Assembly: GCA_033675545.1 (NCBI GenBank)
Contig: JAWDGP010000086.1
Span: 1-64,000 of the forward strand
Length of the DNA: 64,000 nucleotides
Direction of reading: 5' to 3'
DNA from: Elysia crispata
Taxonomy: Eukaryota; Mollusca; Gastropoda; Plakobranchidae
Shown: piece after piece, positions 1-12,067 of the stretch
Position numbering within the stretch: position 1 is the first letter of the stretch
Layout of the letters: every line of letters begins with the position of its first letter
Made by a program: the position numbers and the translations under genes
The notes under the pieces: generated by a model
What the model was told of the DNA's origin: nothing
What the model saw: the letters and a program-made list of their open reading frames with translations, nothing else
Databases searched by the model: none

Positions 1-690
1 ATTTGTTAAAAGACAAACAAGTAAACAATACCACTTTGTTCTGGACTGGTTTATCAATTTCAAAGCAAATATAAATAAACATCGAATAAATTAAACGTCT
101 AAAAAAGATACAGCACATCAGTCAGTTGAAGTAATAATATTATACATACTCTGCCAGAAGTGAGAATAAAGGATACTAACAGATTTGAAACAAAGACCAT
201 GACAATGCCACAAGAATGTAACACCTGCTCTCTCATATCACGACTGTTGAAAGAACTGCGATACAAATAGTTCGAGTGTTTGACTAAGATCCGCCTCGAT
301 ACATGGTTGAGGGAATAATAGCGTCCGCCGCCCGAGTGATCCTTATGTTTTCCCCCGCCGCCTCCCCCAAACCTCCCCTCCACTCATACACCCACACACC
401 CTCAGCTGTGTCGGTGGCTCGAAGTTGAGGACTGCTTGTATAAAACAATCAAACAAGAAACAAACAAAATAAGCTGAGAGCGATTATTCATATCCTGAGA
501 TAATTATATATTCATATTTTGCTGAAAAGCAGATGGTAAAAAAGCGTGTTAGTAGCAAAAACAAACAGCCCAGAATACAAGTATTAAGTTCAGCTTGACA
601 TTAAAATAAAATAAAAGACTTTGTGTACACAAAATGACAACATTAACAAAAGTTGATACATAATTCATGCATATTCGAGGAGGAATCACC

Positions 691-722
<32 letters not shown>

Positions 723-1694
723 AAAAAAAAAAAAAAAAGAAAGAAAAAAGAAAAAATAAGGTGTCGAATTGAAAAGATGTTCCATTATAAAAATATAAGC
801 TGACAGCAAAGTGTTCTTTTAACTAGCAAAATAACTTTGCCGTTGCAGAATTCTACAAGATATAATAGTCTTAAAAATTTCCTACATATTTTATGCATAT
901 TCACATATACATATAAAAAATGAATAATGTATGAGTATTTTTAAAAGAACGTCTCTTTATTTTTAGACACATCTTTAAAAACGAAATTTTGACACCTCTA
1001 AACCCTACACAAAAAAAAAAACCCCCCCCCCTCCCCCCAAAAAAAGAAAAAAAAACAAAAAAAAAAAAAAAAAAAAGTAAAACAAAAAATAAAACAACAA
1101 ACTAAAAAAGGAGCAAAAACAAACAAATAAAAATGAGATCAGACAAAAAGTGCATGCCACATACTTTGCGAAATAAATGATAATCTATTCAAACTTTACG
1201 TGCTTATAAATAGTATTGCTATAAATACAAGGAAAAACTTTTATTCAATACATGATAGGTTTCCAAAAATATAAAAAAAAAAGCAATCGAGAAATTAAAG
1301 TGTTCTCCTTAAAGGTTTATACAGAGAATGAAGATGTTTCTAATATATTTCATTCATTGAGGAAATATTAAACTTACACTGCTCGTATAGAAGTGAGAAT
1401 ATGTTGATACTAACAGACGGTGAAACAAAGCACCATGACAATGCCACAGAATGTAACAATACTGCTTCTCATATCACGATCATGTTGAAAGAACTGCGAT
1501 ACAAATAGTTGGCATGTTTGGCTAAGATCCTGCCTCGATACATGGCTGAAGGGGAATAGGAGTGTCACGCCGTGATATCTCCAACCCCCCCTTACACCCT
1601 CTTCGCACACATACCCACACATACAGCTGGGGACTGGTTGTATGAAAAAATCAAACACAGAAACGAATAAACTAAGAGCATATAAAGATACAAC

Positions 1695-1748
<54 letters not shown>

Positions 1749-2800
1749 AGTACATATTGAGTACATACGTATTGTACTCAAAAACAGATGTAAAAAACAC
1801 ATGTTAATTGCAAAAACAAACAAGCCAGAATTTAAGTCTGAAGTTCAGCTTGACAATAAAATAAATGGTAAAAAAATCTTGCGCCCAAAAAAAAAAAAAA
1901 AAAAAAAAAACATTAACAAAAGTTGATACACAATTCATGTATATTAAAGGCGGAATCAACAAAAAAAATGTTGAATTGAAGAGTTTCATCGTGATAGTTA
2001 TGCAAGCCAAGACCAAAGTCTTCTTTTTAACAAGCAAAATAAGGCGAGCAGTCGTAAAATTTTTTTTTAATATTTTTAAAAAACTTGCCAATATTTTATT
2101 CACGTTAAAACACAAAAAGATGAATATTATGAATAGTTTTCTTTTAAAAAATGTTCTTGATTTTTTAGACACACCTTTAAAAACGAAAAAAAATGTCTTA
2201 CCTTTTGCTGCGGCAAAAAAAAAAAATAAAATAAAACAAAAAATAAAAAGCAAAAATGAATCGGACAAAAAGTCGCTATGCCCCTAAGCTTCCACCCGAA
2301 ACAAATGCTAATTTATTCAAACTTCCCAGCTTAAAAAATATTGTATTGTTTTCTACTTGAAATACATAGGGACATATTTTACTAAATGTGTAGACCTGTT
2401 CCAAAATTAAAAAAAGCAAACCGAGAACAATAAAGTTGCTAGTTTAGTTGTCCAAAAGAACGAATGTTTCTAATGTTTCGAAGATCAGTTGAAGTAATAT
2501 TATATTTTTTAAATCGTTACAGGTGAGTGCGCATTTTACGATTCCTTTTTAACAGACGATGGTCAAAGGCATGAAAAACTATGACAATGCCAACAGTACG
2601 TAACACTTGCTCTCATATCACGACTGTTGAAAGAACTGGGCGATACAAAAATAGTTCGTATGTTTGGCTAAGATCCGGCCTCGATACATGGCTGAGGAAT
2701 AGAGCGTCCGCCTAGAAATCTCTGCTCTGCCTTTGCCAACCCCCACCCCCACCTCCACACACACACCCACAGCTGTCAGAGAGCTCAGTTGAGAATCTCA
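1..2800. repeat. Three tandem copies of a ~1.15-1.24 kb segment
   Basis: The block around the phrase TCTCATATCACG followed by GTTGAAAGAACTGCGATAC recurs near 232, 1468 and 2611, so spacing is about 1.24 and 1.14 kb. Each copy also carries the phrase TAAGATCC..CCTCGATACATGG. The first two copies carry downstream homopolymer runs of C or A (near 690-740 and 1888-1912), and a (TA)n tract lies at 1698-1745. Copies differ by many small indels. No convincing coding exon was seen. The third copy ends just upstream of the first coding exon of the VWA-TSP1 gene. Confidence 0.65.
2680..2760 (+). repeat. tRNA-like SINE head (degenerate)
   Basis: The string TGGCTGAGGAATAGAGCGTC resembles a polymerase III A box of tRNA-derived SINEs. 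Decayed versions sit at the same place in the other two copies (near 303 and 1543). No clear B box follows, so this is a weak call. Confidence 0.3.
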
Positions 2801-3072
2801 CGCCTTCACAACGATGCATTACCCGAAGGAGATTAATCTTGGCTTGAAATCTCGAAAAAGGCCCGAAATCACACTCAGCCTTCAATGGAACAACAGTCTA
2901 TTCAAAAATTCTTTTTCACACTCATTTTTCTGTCGTGATCTGTCTTGTTCTTTATCTCTCCTATTTTTCTTTTCCGTCTTCTCCGTTCTCTCGTTCTTTT
3001 TCTCTATTGCCATGACCTATCTCTGTTTTTTCAGGAGGTACACAAGCAGATGGCAGACTGGCCTTTGTCACC

Positions 3073-3149
3073 ATGATACGTCTAGTGTTTCTGCTTCTCT
3101 GCTTCTGCTCGCAGTCTATGAGCAGACTTGGTCTGCAGAGAAGCAGCTG
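3073..3149 (+). CDS. VWA-TSP1 secreted protein, exon 1 (signal peptide)
   Basis: First coding exon of an eight-exon plus-strand gene (3073-14757, about 340 codons) encoding signal peptide - VWA - TSP1 - TSP1. An acceptor (GTTTTTTCAG, ending 3034) opens the exon with a short 5' UTR. The ATG at 3073 in context CACCATGA starts a typical signal peptide, MIRLVFLLLCFCSQS. The donor is CTG|GTGAGT at 3150. The reading phase at the donor (2) does not match exon 2 (needs 1). Another frame in the second half of this exon does match and reads ..VCREAA|ACAPGTKSADIF, so a one-base indel inside the exon is likely. The protein is inferred to be secreted. Confidence 0.6.
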
Positions 3150-4332
3150 GTGAGTTCAACACCCAAAACGCTCTGCTTTGATTATTATTTCAAAACAAAT
3201 TCCTTCACTTGCCATCTTCTTCTACATTTGAATGAAGATAACTGCCCCTGAGCTTTTAAACCGTCCATATCTTCATTCGTCTGAGATGCTTTTTGACAAG
3301 ACGTTATGCCAACAACATGGCATCATTTTTTGTGCTGATTGACGCATGAGAGATTCTTAAGGAAAACCAACCAAAAGTCTAAATTGTTTTTTTAATCAAG
3401 ATGATCAGCCAGTGTAACACTTCTGCACAGTTCTAATGGCGTGTTAGGTCAAGGTCTTGTCGGTGAGACCGGTTGGACACTCTACTCTGTTTTCTATTTA
3501 TGCCTGCACGACTGCTTCCCTTCTTTCTTCACTCTATCTCATCTTCCTCTTTGCACTTCATGTCTGCCTGTGTGGCTGTCATTCTCTCTTTTCTCATTCT
3601 CTCTCTTTCTCTCTCTCTCCCTCTCTATCTCTCTATCTTATTTGTACCTAGAAAGCACAAAAAGGCCATAGAGGTTAAAAAGGTTATGATTGAGGTAATA
3701 TCAATAATGGGCACGGCTTAGAGCTGCGATGGAGAATGATGCATGTTATTTTTTTTTAAACAGCAATACATTCTAGTAGTTTGCAAAACACTACTTCAAG
3801 AGTTTGATAATGTAACGAGAGAGTTTACATATATGGAAAAAAAAACCAGTTCAAAAAGAAACGACTATTCAGACACAAAAAATTAACCCTTTCAATGCCA
3901 CGGTGGCGTATATTTACATCAAGCCCCTGACTTCCGGTAAAAGTACAACTTATGAGTATGCACTTTTACACAGACACGGAACACACCCTTTTTTTCATTT
4001 TTGTACATATACTTTATGTAAGCCCTATGTAGTTATAATGCCCAGTATGGGCTGATTAACATAAATGGTATATTTTGTCAGGTAATAACTGGAATCCGTT
4101 ATATAATTATAGGAAATAGGGATTAGAAAGGGAAGGGGTTAAAGTTGGCATTTGAATGATTAAAAAACATTTTTTTCATAATAATAACGATACTGTTCAG
4201 ATATTATAGAAAACAAATTATTACCAGCCATATTTTGCAACTGTTGTGACTAAGTGCACGCTATTGTGAAAAATGTAAGAACATCATGTGACTTTTTCAA
4301 AGTGTTTGTTGCTGGTTTTTTTATACTTTCAG
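3150..4332 (+). other. Intron 1 of the VWA-TSP1 gene
   Basis: A pyrimidine-rich stretch lies at 3510-3650; the rest is AT-rich sequence without a supported exon, RNA gene or mobile element. Confidence 0.5.
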
Positions 4333-4596
4333 CTTGCGCCCCAGGTACCAAAAGCGCTGATATTTTTAAATTCTGATGGAAGGCTCCTCGTTTGTCGGAG
4401 AGAATAACTTTTACATCATGCTGGAGGGGAACTTCGTGAAAGGAAGTGGTCAAGGCGCTGACCATTAGCCCCACAGATGTCCTGGTCAGTCTTGGCAACT
4501 TTTGGCAGCACCGAGGACACCTTGATTTACCTGAAGGACAACCAGAACAAGGCAAGATCTCGTGCGGGCAATAGACGCCGTGTCCTTCAGAGGAGG
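4333..4596 (+). CDS. VWA-TSP1 secreted protein, exon 2 (N-terminal half of VWA)
   Basis: Acceptor TATACTTTCAG ends at 4332; donor GGAG|GTCAGT follows 4596. The exon encodes the first beta strands and helices of a von Willebrand factor A domain: CAPGTKSADIF, then EGSSFVGENNFYIML, then VKALTISPTDVLVSL, ATFGSTEDTLIYLKDN and AIDAVSFRGG. These pieces lie in different frames, with four frame changes near 4360, 4440, 4490 and 4555, mostly beside short homopolymers. The net frame over the exon is nevertheless preserved, and its ends match the neighbours in phase 1. The MIDAS position reads E-G-S-S-F instead of the classical D-x-S-x-S. The domain call is sound; whether the exon is functional is open. 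Confidence 0.65.
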
Positions 4597-4944
4597 GTCA
4601 GTTGTTGCCCCTCAAGTGAATTCAAGTTTGCTTGTGGTTACATTAATTACAAAAAGAAAATAATCAGCTTTCCGACAGGAGGAACTTCAAATTGTTACAT
4701 TGAGACATGATACGTGAAATATCATTCAAAACCATTTTGTACTGCACATTACGACATTCTTTCTTTTGATTAAAATTTAAAAGAAAGTTATGATTTTTTG
4801 TCAAAAAAAAAAAGATTTTCTTTCTTCTTAATAATCATATTTACAACATGAACTCCAGTTAAGGTTATCGAAACAAAGCAAATAAGGTAAACTAGATTAG
4901 CGGTATTAATTTCACGACATAATTCAACATTATTCTTCCTATTA

Positions 4945-5294
4945 AGCGAAACCGTGACAAAAATCTGTTACAGCCATTTTTACGACTTAAAACTCCTTCA
5001 ACTTCTCCCCTTTAGCCAAATCCGTGACAAAAGTCTGTTACAGCGACGCTTACGACTTAAAACTCTTCAACTTTCTCCCTTTAGCTAAAATCTGTGATAA
5101 AAGTCTGTTACAGCCATTTTTACGACTTAAAACTCCTTCATCTTCTCCCTTTAGCCAAACCGTGACAAAAGTCTGTTACAGCCATTTTTTACGACTTAAA
5201 ACTCCTCAATCAACTTCTCCCTTTAGCTAAACCGTGACAAAAGTCTGTTACAGCCATTTTTACGACTTAAAACTCCTTCAACTTCTCCCTTCAG
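4945..5294 (+). repeat. Minisatellite (~70 bp, 5 copies) abutting the exon 3 acceptor
   Basis: Units begin with CCGTGACAAAAGTCTGTTAC and end with CTTCTCCCTTTAG. The phrase recurs near 4952, 5021, 5092, 5161 and 5232. The last unit ends as CTTCTCCCTTCAG, which is the 3' splice site used by exon 3 at 5295. Every unit therefore carries a copy of the acceptor and its pyrimidine tract. Confidence 0.8.
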
Positions 5295-5449
5295 CCTCGA
5301 TTATAGTCTCGACCAATCTCGGCCATCAGATTTGTCCGCCGCTGGGGTTTCCGCATAGAAAGAAGGGAGGAAGAGAAAGATGCTCCCAAATTACTTTGGG
5401 GAAATTCTTCATCACCAACAGCCCGTCTTCTTTTCCTAAGCGCACACTG
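5295..5449 (+). CDS. VWA-TSP1 secreted protein, exon 3 (middle of VWA)
   Basis: Acceptor TTCTCCCTTCAG, donor CTG|GTAAGA. With the leftover base of exon 2 the exon opens as ASIIVSTNLGH, the STNxG loop of a VWA domain. It continues as RFVRRWGF..DAPKLL in a second frame and returns to the first frame for FFITNSPSSFPKRTL, the strand that normally reads TDG in VWA domains. Two compensating one-base frame changes (near 5325 and 5397) leave the exon length in phase. It joins exon 4 in phase 0. Confidence 0.65.
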
Positions 5450-5485
5450 GTAAGAGACTGCCTGATCAGTTTCCATCTCTCCACT

Positions 5486-6055
<570 letters not shown>

Positions 6056-6084
6056 CTCTTCAGGCGCAGGAAGCTTTGATGAAC

Positions 6085-6603
6085 TATGAGAAAAAGATAC
6101 AATATCCTCACCTTATTAATTCCCTACTTTCTTCTGTCGCTTCTCTTTCTGTTCCAACTTATCGCTTTAATCGCTGTCTGTCTGTCTGTCAGTGTCGCTG
6201 CTTGTCAGACTTGGAGCGACAGAAGGAAAGAATGGAAAGAATAACGCTCAGTTAACCCGCGACTGCCGGGGAGAAAAACATAAAACATCCTCACCTCATT
6301 CACTCCCTACTTTCCTTCTGTCGCTTTTGTCTCTGTTCCAACTTATCACTCTCATCGCTGTCTGTCTGTGTGTTTGTGTGTCTGTCTGAGTGTGTATCTG
6401 CTTGTCAGACTAGGAGCGACAGAAGGAAAGAATGGAAAGAATAACGCTCAGTTAACCCGCGACTGCCGGAGAGAAAAACATAAAACATCCTCACCTCATT
6501 CACTCCCTACTTTCCTTCAGTCGCTTTTGTCTCTGTTCCAACTTATCACTCTCATCGCTGTCTGTCTGTGTGTCTGTGTCTCAGTCTCTGTCTGTCTGTG
6601 CAG
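6085..6603 (+). repeat. ~201 bp tandem repeat ending at the exon 4 acceptor
   Basis: The phrase GGAGCGACAGAAGGAAAGAA recurs at about 6211 and 6412, and CATCCTCACCTCATTCACTC at about 6287 and 6488, giving a 201 bp period and about 2.5 copies. Each unit ends in a CTGTCTGTCTGTGT tract, the pyrimidine-rich region that precedes the true acceptor TGTCTGTGCAG at 6603. Confidence 0.75.
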
Positions 6604-6781
6604 GACCAGGCAGCCCTGATGGCCGAGGAGGACATCACGGTTTTGCCAGTTGCCGTGGGCGGCGCTGTAAACAGCACAGAGCTGAACCTGATCGCCGCCT
6701 CAGCAGACGATATCATCACGGTGAGCAATTTCCAGAGCCTGAACAGCGCCAAGGACGGCCTGGTCTCCAAAATCTGTGCAG
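6604..6781 (+). CDS. VWA-TSP1 secreted protein, exon 4 (C-terminal half of VWA)
   Basis: Acceptor TGTCTGTGCAG, donor GCAG|GTGAGT; phase 0 in, phase 1 out. The frame is fully open and reads DQAALMAEEDITVLPVAVGG, then ELNLIAASADDIITVSNF and SLNSAKDGLVSKICA. This is the last strand-helix-strand of a VWA domain ending in the usual Cys. GC content is higher than in the flanking introns. It is one of the cleanest exons of this gene. Confidence 0.85.
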
Positions 6782-7384
6782 GTGAGTTCTCTTCCGGTTC
6801 AGGTATCGGTGAGATTCATAATCTATTTATAGAACGATTTTTCGATCATTTGCTCTTCTGTCCCGCGGAATGACCCACTCCGGTTTATTGGTACGTGTTA
6901 AAACTTTGGACATGATTTATAAACAGAGCTGAAATAGATCTTAATATACAAGATTCTTTAGGCTGTAATGTAAGGAGGCGGAGTGATTTTGGGGAGCGGG
7001 GGGGGGGGGGGGTGAGTAATTAATATATAAAGGCCTAGCTGGAGGCAAAATGTGGGTCGTATATACCTCGAAATCATTAGTTGATGGTTAGTGCAATTTA
7101 AGATCGGGACTTGATAATAGGCTCGGATAATCAGGCAGCTTTCTTTCTCACAATCATAACAGTGTCCGGATACTTTATATATAATACAAGAATATTATAA
7201 AGAAGGAAGAGAAAGAGCACCACACCTGGCCTGATACACAACCAGTGAGTCTCAAGCCATTGTTGTTGCAAATGAGAGCAGAAGCGACAGGTCGAAAACT
7301 GTGAGAGAGACACAAAGACATACTCACACAGATAGAGAGAAAAATAAAAGAGACTGAGAGCGAGGCAGGAAGAGAAAAAAAAAT

Positions 7385-7416
<32 letters not shown>

Positions 7417-8737
7417 GCAGGAAGAGAGAAAAAGAGAGGGGGACAGTGGTGGAAATTCATTTAATTCCCGGTTTAAAAAAAGTGTAGAGGTGAAACATGC
7501 TCAACTCTATTATTGTGTTAAGACCCTGTCTCATGGACCTGTTTCATGAGGTGTTGACGCTTATATGGACCTTCATTACTCACTATGTATGTGACTTTCA
7601 CACAAAGACCAAAAGTGAACGTGAAACACAACGGACCAAATATGGAATTGGACCTTTTTGGGACAAACGAATAAAGTAATTTTGTATTTGACCAAGAGAA
7701 AAGAGCAAAAAGACGCTCTACATAATTAGTTATACCAGGTAGCACCTTGTTTAGACAGATAAATACCAGGTAGCACCTTGTTTAGACAGATAAATACCAG
7801 GTAGCACCTTGTTTAGACAGATAAATACCAGGTAGCACCTTGTTTAGACAGATAAATACCACTTTCAGTATCTACCTCTGTCTATGTCGCCCTTCACATC
7901 CTAGTGCTCTGACTTGGACGCCTCGGCTGCCTCTCGGATGCTCCCTGATAGTCTCCTCTATTGTGTTCTATCTTCTGCTATTGACCCCTGGTACTATCTT
8001 CTGCTATTGACCTCTGGTGCTATCTTCTGCTATTGACCTCTGGAGCTATCTTCTGCTGTTGACCTCTGGAGCTATCTTTTGCTGTTGACCTCTGGTGCTA
8101 TCTTCTGCTGTTGACCTCTGGTGCTATCTTCTGCTATTGAACCCTGGTACTATCTTCTGCTATTGACCTCTGGTACTATCTTCTGCTATTGACCTCTGGT
8201 GCTATCTTCTGCTATTGACCTCTGGAGCTATCTTCTGCTGTTGACCTCTGGTGCTATCTTCTACTATTGACCTCTGGTGCTATCTTCTGCTATTGACCCC
8301 TGGTACTATCTTCTGCTATTGACCTTTGGTGCCATCTTCTGCTATTGACCTTTGGTACTATCTTCTGCTATTGACCTCTGGTGCTATCTTCTGCTATTGA
8401 CTTCTGATGGTTTTGAATTTTAGCTCGTTAGAAGTCAGTAAAAACTGTAAAATACTATTATGCCGTTAATTCTTTGGAATATTTTCGTAGCACTTAGCTG
8501 ACAATTTGAAACCCGTAGACATCCTAATATAATATTAACATCTTTTATCAATATTAGCATTATAGACGTTTTGAAAATATGAGAGAGAAAGAAAGACCAT
8601 CGATATAATGCAACGTGCATACAGTATTAACACCATTCATCCATAAAAGAATTATGGAAGTTTTTTAAAAGATAATAATGTCATTGATGTAATATATATA
8701 TATATATATATATAACGTATTCAATCGCCTCTTCCAG
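6782..8737 (+). repeat. Intron 4 with 31 bp and ~27 bp minisatellites
   Basis: The intron holds a G run near 6999-7012, a GA-rich tract at 7380-7440, four copies of a 31 bp unit containing ACCAGGTAGCACCTTGTTTA (7735-7862), and about 16 copies of a ~27 bp unit containing ATCTTCTGCTATTGACCTCT (about 7965-8405). A (TA)n run at 8692-8713 lies close to the next acceptor. No exon was seen. Confidence 0.75.
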
Positions 8738-8881
8738 AACCAGTTAAAGAACCGGTTAACGGGCAGTGGTCGACCTGGGATGCTTGGAGTGAGTGCAGCG
8801 ACACCTGTGGTGGGGGAACACAGTTCAGAGAACGCAGGTGAACCAACCCAGCTCCCTCCAACGGCGGAAAACCTTGCATTG
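8738..8881 (+). CDS. VWA-TSP1 secreted protein, exon 5 (first TSP1, in-frame TGA)
   Basis: Acceptor CGCCTCTTCCAG, donor ATTG|GTAGGT; phase 1 in and out. It encodes [20 protein letters not shown] then [13 protein letters not shown], a thrombospondin type 1 repeat with its WxxW and CSxTC features, then [12 protein letters not shown]. Between the two parts the codon at 8839-8841 is TGA, exactly where this family has a conserved Cys. A single change from TGC or TGT would explain it. The fold is unmistakable; the stop makes either a truncated product, a pseudogene or a sequence error. Confidence 0.75.
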
Positions 8882-9230
8882 GTAGGTACCAACAGTTATG
8901 GAAAGCTTTCCACTATACGCCTTTATTTCCACGCACTATTAGATTGGACATAGCCACACATTTTATAACACATTCACACGCATATATTTTATATACCAGC
9001 TACTGTACAGAAAACAATAGCGTGTATTCTAGTCTTGTTTCTGAATTTATTTCAGCGTCTTTAATTCAAACAAGTCTATTTGCCCGTTCTACGAATGAGA
9101 CCCTGGTGTCAATTTGCTCTGGCTGGGGTGCGTGTGTATAAAAAAAGGTTTTAAATGGTCTTGATATCTATCCTTTTACTTACGTGATCCAGAATTATGC
9201 CTCCATCTACACACCCATACCCAAATCCAT

Positions 9231-9291
<61 letters not shown>

Positions 9292-9446
9292 CGTGTGTGT
9301 ATATAAGAGAGGATAACAGGGTTGTGCGATGTGGATGACTTCTGTAAAGTCGAGAGAGGATAAATGTTTACCATAAATCATTTGTGAGATTTTTTTTTCA
9401 TCTTCATAAACTCCCAAATCTGAACCGATCCCACTATTACTTACAG

Positions 9447-9494
9447 GTGCCTATGCTCAGCAACGGAACTGTAACGAACAACCATGTGGGAAAG
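9447..9494 (+). CDS. VWA-TSP1 secreted protein, exon 6 (end of first TSP1)
   Basis: A 48 nt exon with acceptor CTATTACTTACAG and donor AAAG|GTAAGC; phase 1 in and out. It encodes GAYAQQRNCNEQPCGK, the last strand of the first TSP1 repeat with its two final Cys residues. Confidence 0.85.
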
Positions 9495-9705
9495 GTAAGC
9501 TTCACGTTTATTTCTCTGTGGCGTTATGAACCATCGAATCACTTTGTGGTTTTAAAAGGAACCTTCTGTGGTTTGATTGATTGCTTGGTTGGTTGATTCT
9601 GACCCTGCACTTTCTCAGTAGTGATTAAGCGCTGGAAGACTTTCAGGCTCCCATGTTATTATTAGGATGGAGTCCGTTCAATAAAATTCGATCCCAAAAT
9701 CATAT

Positions 9706-9785
9706 TCCAAGCCTGGGTTCGAACCGTGGACCTCTATACTGTTAGTTCACGACGGTATCCACTGAGCTATGTGGGCCTCTCAATA
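9706..9785 (-). repeat. tRNA-derived SINE head
   Basis: The reverse strand reads TAGCTCAGTGGATACCGTC (A-box-like) and, about 45 bases on, GGTTCGAACCCAGGC (B box). This spacing is typical of a tRNA-derived SINE promoter; the sequence does not form a clean tRNA gene. Confidence 0.55.
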
Positions 9786-9869
9786 GTTTAACTGTTAGAC
9801 TATAGGAGAGAAAAACAGTGTGATGCATTTCCGTTCTTAGGCTCGACACATACCACGGATTGTTTTTCG

Positions 9870-10715
9870 AGTGCTGGTGGTTTGTGTGTCAATGGCTTTT
9901 GCGTTAGTCGTTCTTGTGCTAGTGGTTCTTTTGCTGGTCGTTTATGAGGTTCGTGTGCTAGTGGTTCTTTTGTGGGTAATTCTTTTGCTAGTCGTTTATG
10001 AGGTTCATGAGCTAGTGGTTCTTTTGTAGGTACTCCTATACGTTTATGAGGTTCATGAGCTAGTGGTTCTTTTGTGGGTAATTTATGCTAGTCGTTTATA
10101 ATTCTTATGCTAGTCGTTTATGAGGTTCGTGTGCAAGTGGTACATTGCGAGTATTTAGTGTGCTAGAGCTTTATAAGTCGAAGATTTATGAGTAAGCGGT
10201 ATATGTGTTAGTGGATCGCGTGCTAAGGGTTTGTAAGCCACGTTTTTTGTTAGTGGTCTGTGTGCTTGTGGTTTGTTTGCTAATGCTTCTTGTGCTAGTG
10301 ATTTTGTGATAATGGTTTGTGTGCTTGTGGTTTGTATGCTTGTGCTTTTTTTACAAGTAGATCGTATGCTAGTCGTTCGTGTATAGTGGTTTGAGTGTTA
10401 GTGATTTATGTATTTGTGGTTTTTGAGTTAATAGTTTGTGTGCCACTAGTTTGTGTGTTGCTTTTGGTCTGTGTTCTAGTAGATCGTGAATTAGTGGTTT
10501 GCGTGAATGGTTTCTATTGTAGTCGTTTTTGCATTAGCGATTCATGTGTTTGTGGTTTTTTGTGCTAGTAATCTGTACGCCAATGGTTCCTGTGATAGTG
10601 GTTCTTGTGAGCGTGTTTGTGTGGTATCGGTTCCTGTGTTAGTGGTTTTTGTGCTAGTGGTTTATGTTTTAGAGATTTAGGTTTAGGTGCTAGTGATTTA
10701 TGTGCTTTAGGCTTT
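9870..10715. repeat. Degenerate ~20 bp TG-rich minisatellite
   Basis: Many imperfect copies of a unit like GTGCTAGTGGTTTGTGTGC, with variable spacing of about 20-25 bp. No reading frame persists. Confidence 0.7.
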
Positions 10716-11019
10716 AATAATCCAGCGTAACTGTTTTTTCTAACTTTAGTTATTCAAAAAAAAAAAAAACCCTTCCAGTATTTTTTGCCTCTTTCCGTCA
10801 GCTTCCGATTTCTCACTCTGACATTTTTAAACTCTTGAAGGTAATCATTTACCATCTTCAGTGAAAGATGTGATGATATTTTGTTTATTTTCTTTTGTTA
10901 TTTGATATAACCCGCCCGTACCGCTGTCATGTAACCCGTACAACGCGGTGATCTCAGGCCGTTTAGCGTATCAAACATAATGTTGGTCGGAACCGAAAAG
11001 ATAGAGATAGACATTTGCC

Positions 11020-11100
11020 TACCAACGGCGCGGGTTCGAACTGGCGAAAAAAAGCCCTGGGGATATCAGGATGGACGGTCTAACCCCACAGGCACCCACC
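11020..11100 (-). repeat. tRNA-like SINE fragment
   Basis: The reverse strand has GTGGGGTTAGACCGTCC (A-box-like) and AGTTCGAACCCGCGCC (B box). A related head lies near 36045. Confidence 0.4.
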
Positions 11101-11129
11101 GGCGCTTCATGTAATGTCTGACTCGAAAC

Positions 11130-11720
11130 ATAACTTATTCAGATAAATATCTCAGATAAAGATCTAAGCTAGCGCAAAGTAAGTGAGCCAACAAACTGCG
11201 TATTTTTTCCTTCTGTTTTGAAAGATGACTAGTTCAGATAAAGATCTAAGTTAGCGCAAAGTAACTGAGCCAACAAAACTGCGTCTTTTTCCTTCTTATT
11301 TGAAAGATGACTAGTTCAGATAAAGATCTAAGTTAGCGCAAAGTAACTGAGCCAACAAAACTGCGTTTTTTCCTTCTTTTTTGAATGATGACTAGTTCAG
11401 ATAAAGATCTAAGTTAGCGCAAAGTAACTGAGCCAACAAAACTGCGCCTGTTTTCTTCTTTTGAAAGATGACTAGTTCAGATAAAGATCTAAGTTAGCAC
11501 ATAGTCCAACTGGAACCAAAGCTACATCTTTTCCCCCTTCTTTTTTTTGAAGATAACTAATTCAGATAATTATCTAAGTTAGCACATAGTCCAACTGAAT
11601 CCAAAAGCCGTGTCTTTTTTTTCTTTTCCTTCTTTTCTTAAAGATGGCTAATTGAGATAAATATCTAAGTTAGCGCATTGTCCAACTGAACTAAAAAGCT
11701 GCGTCTTTTTCTTTCTGTTT
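11130..11720. repeat. ~82 bp intronic minisatellite, 7 copies
   Basis: The phrase CAGATAAAGATCTAAGTTAG recurs about every 80-88 bp from 11150 to 11660. The later units carry CATAGTCCAACTGA in place of CAAAGTAACTGAGCC, so two unit variants are arranged in blocks. Confidence 0.85.
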
Positions 11721-11950
11721 TTCCGCGAAGAGTATTTTGTCCATGAGAAAGGGTTTTCTCTTAAATGTATCGATCACCGTTTAAAAAAAAAGAAAGAATT
11801 AAGTGTGGATGGATATTTCTAGCCTTATTGACTTAGAGCCGGTTATTGCAAACGCGTCGTGGAACTAGACCAAGAAAGAAATATCAAAATGAAAACTTTA
11901 GTTAATGTAATCATGTGTTATTTTTTTTTCTCTGCCATTTCACCAAGCAG

Positions 11951-12067
11951 AGTCTGGCCAGTGGATGGAATGGGGATCCTGGGGCGAGTGTACCAAGAGT
12001 TGTGGCACAGGCTCGCAGCGCAGGGATCGTCCTTGTGCTATGGTGCCGGGACAAGAGGCTTGTCAAG
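11951..12067 (+). CDS. VWA-TSP1 secreted protein, exon 7 (second TSP1)
   Basis: Acceptor CACCAAGCAG, donor CAAG|GTACGTG; 117 nt, phase 1 in and out. It encodes ESGQWMEWGSWGECTKSC, then GTGSQRRDRPCAMVPGQEAC. This is a second thrombospondin type 1 repeat with two Trp and the CTKSCGTG core, without any disruption. TSP1 repeats bind glycosaminoglycans and matrix proteins in other animals; the partner here is unknown. Confidence 0.85.

Noticed and set aside
6061-6130. Possible small exon starting GCGCAGGAAG after CTTCAG
   Set aside because: The phase would fit exon 2, but the frame stops after eight codons, and exon 3 at 5295 supplies the expected VWA sequence.
9706-9785. Functional tRNA gene
   Set aside because: A and B box-like strings are present but the arms do not pair into a complete cloverleaf; a SINE head is the better reading.
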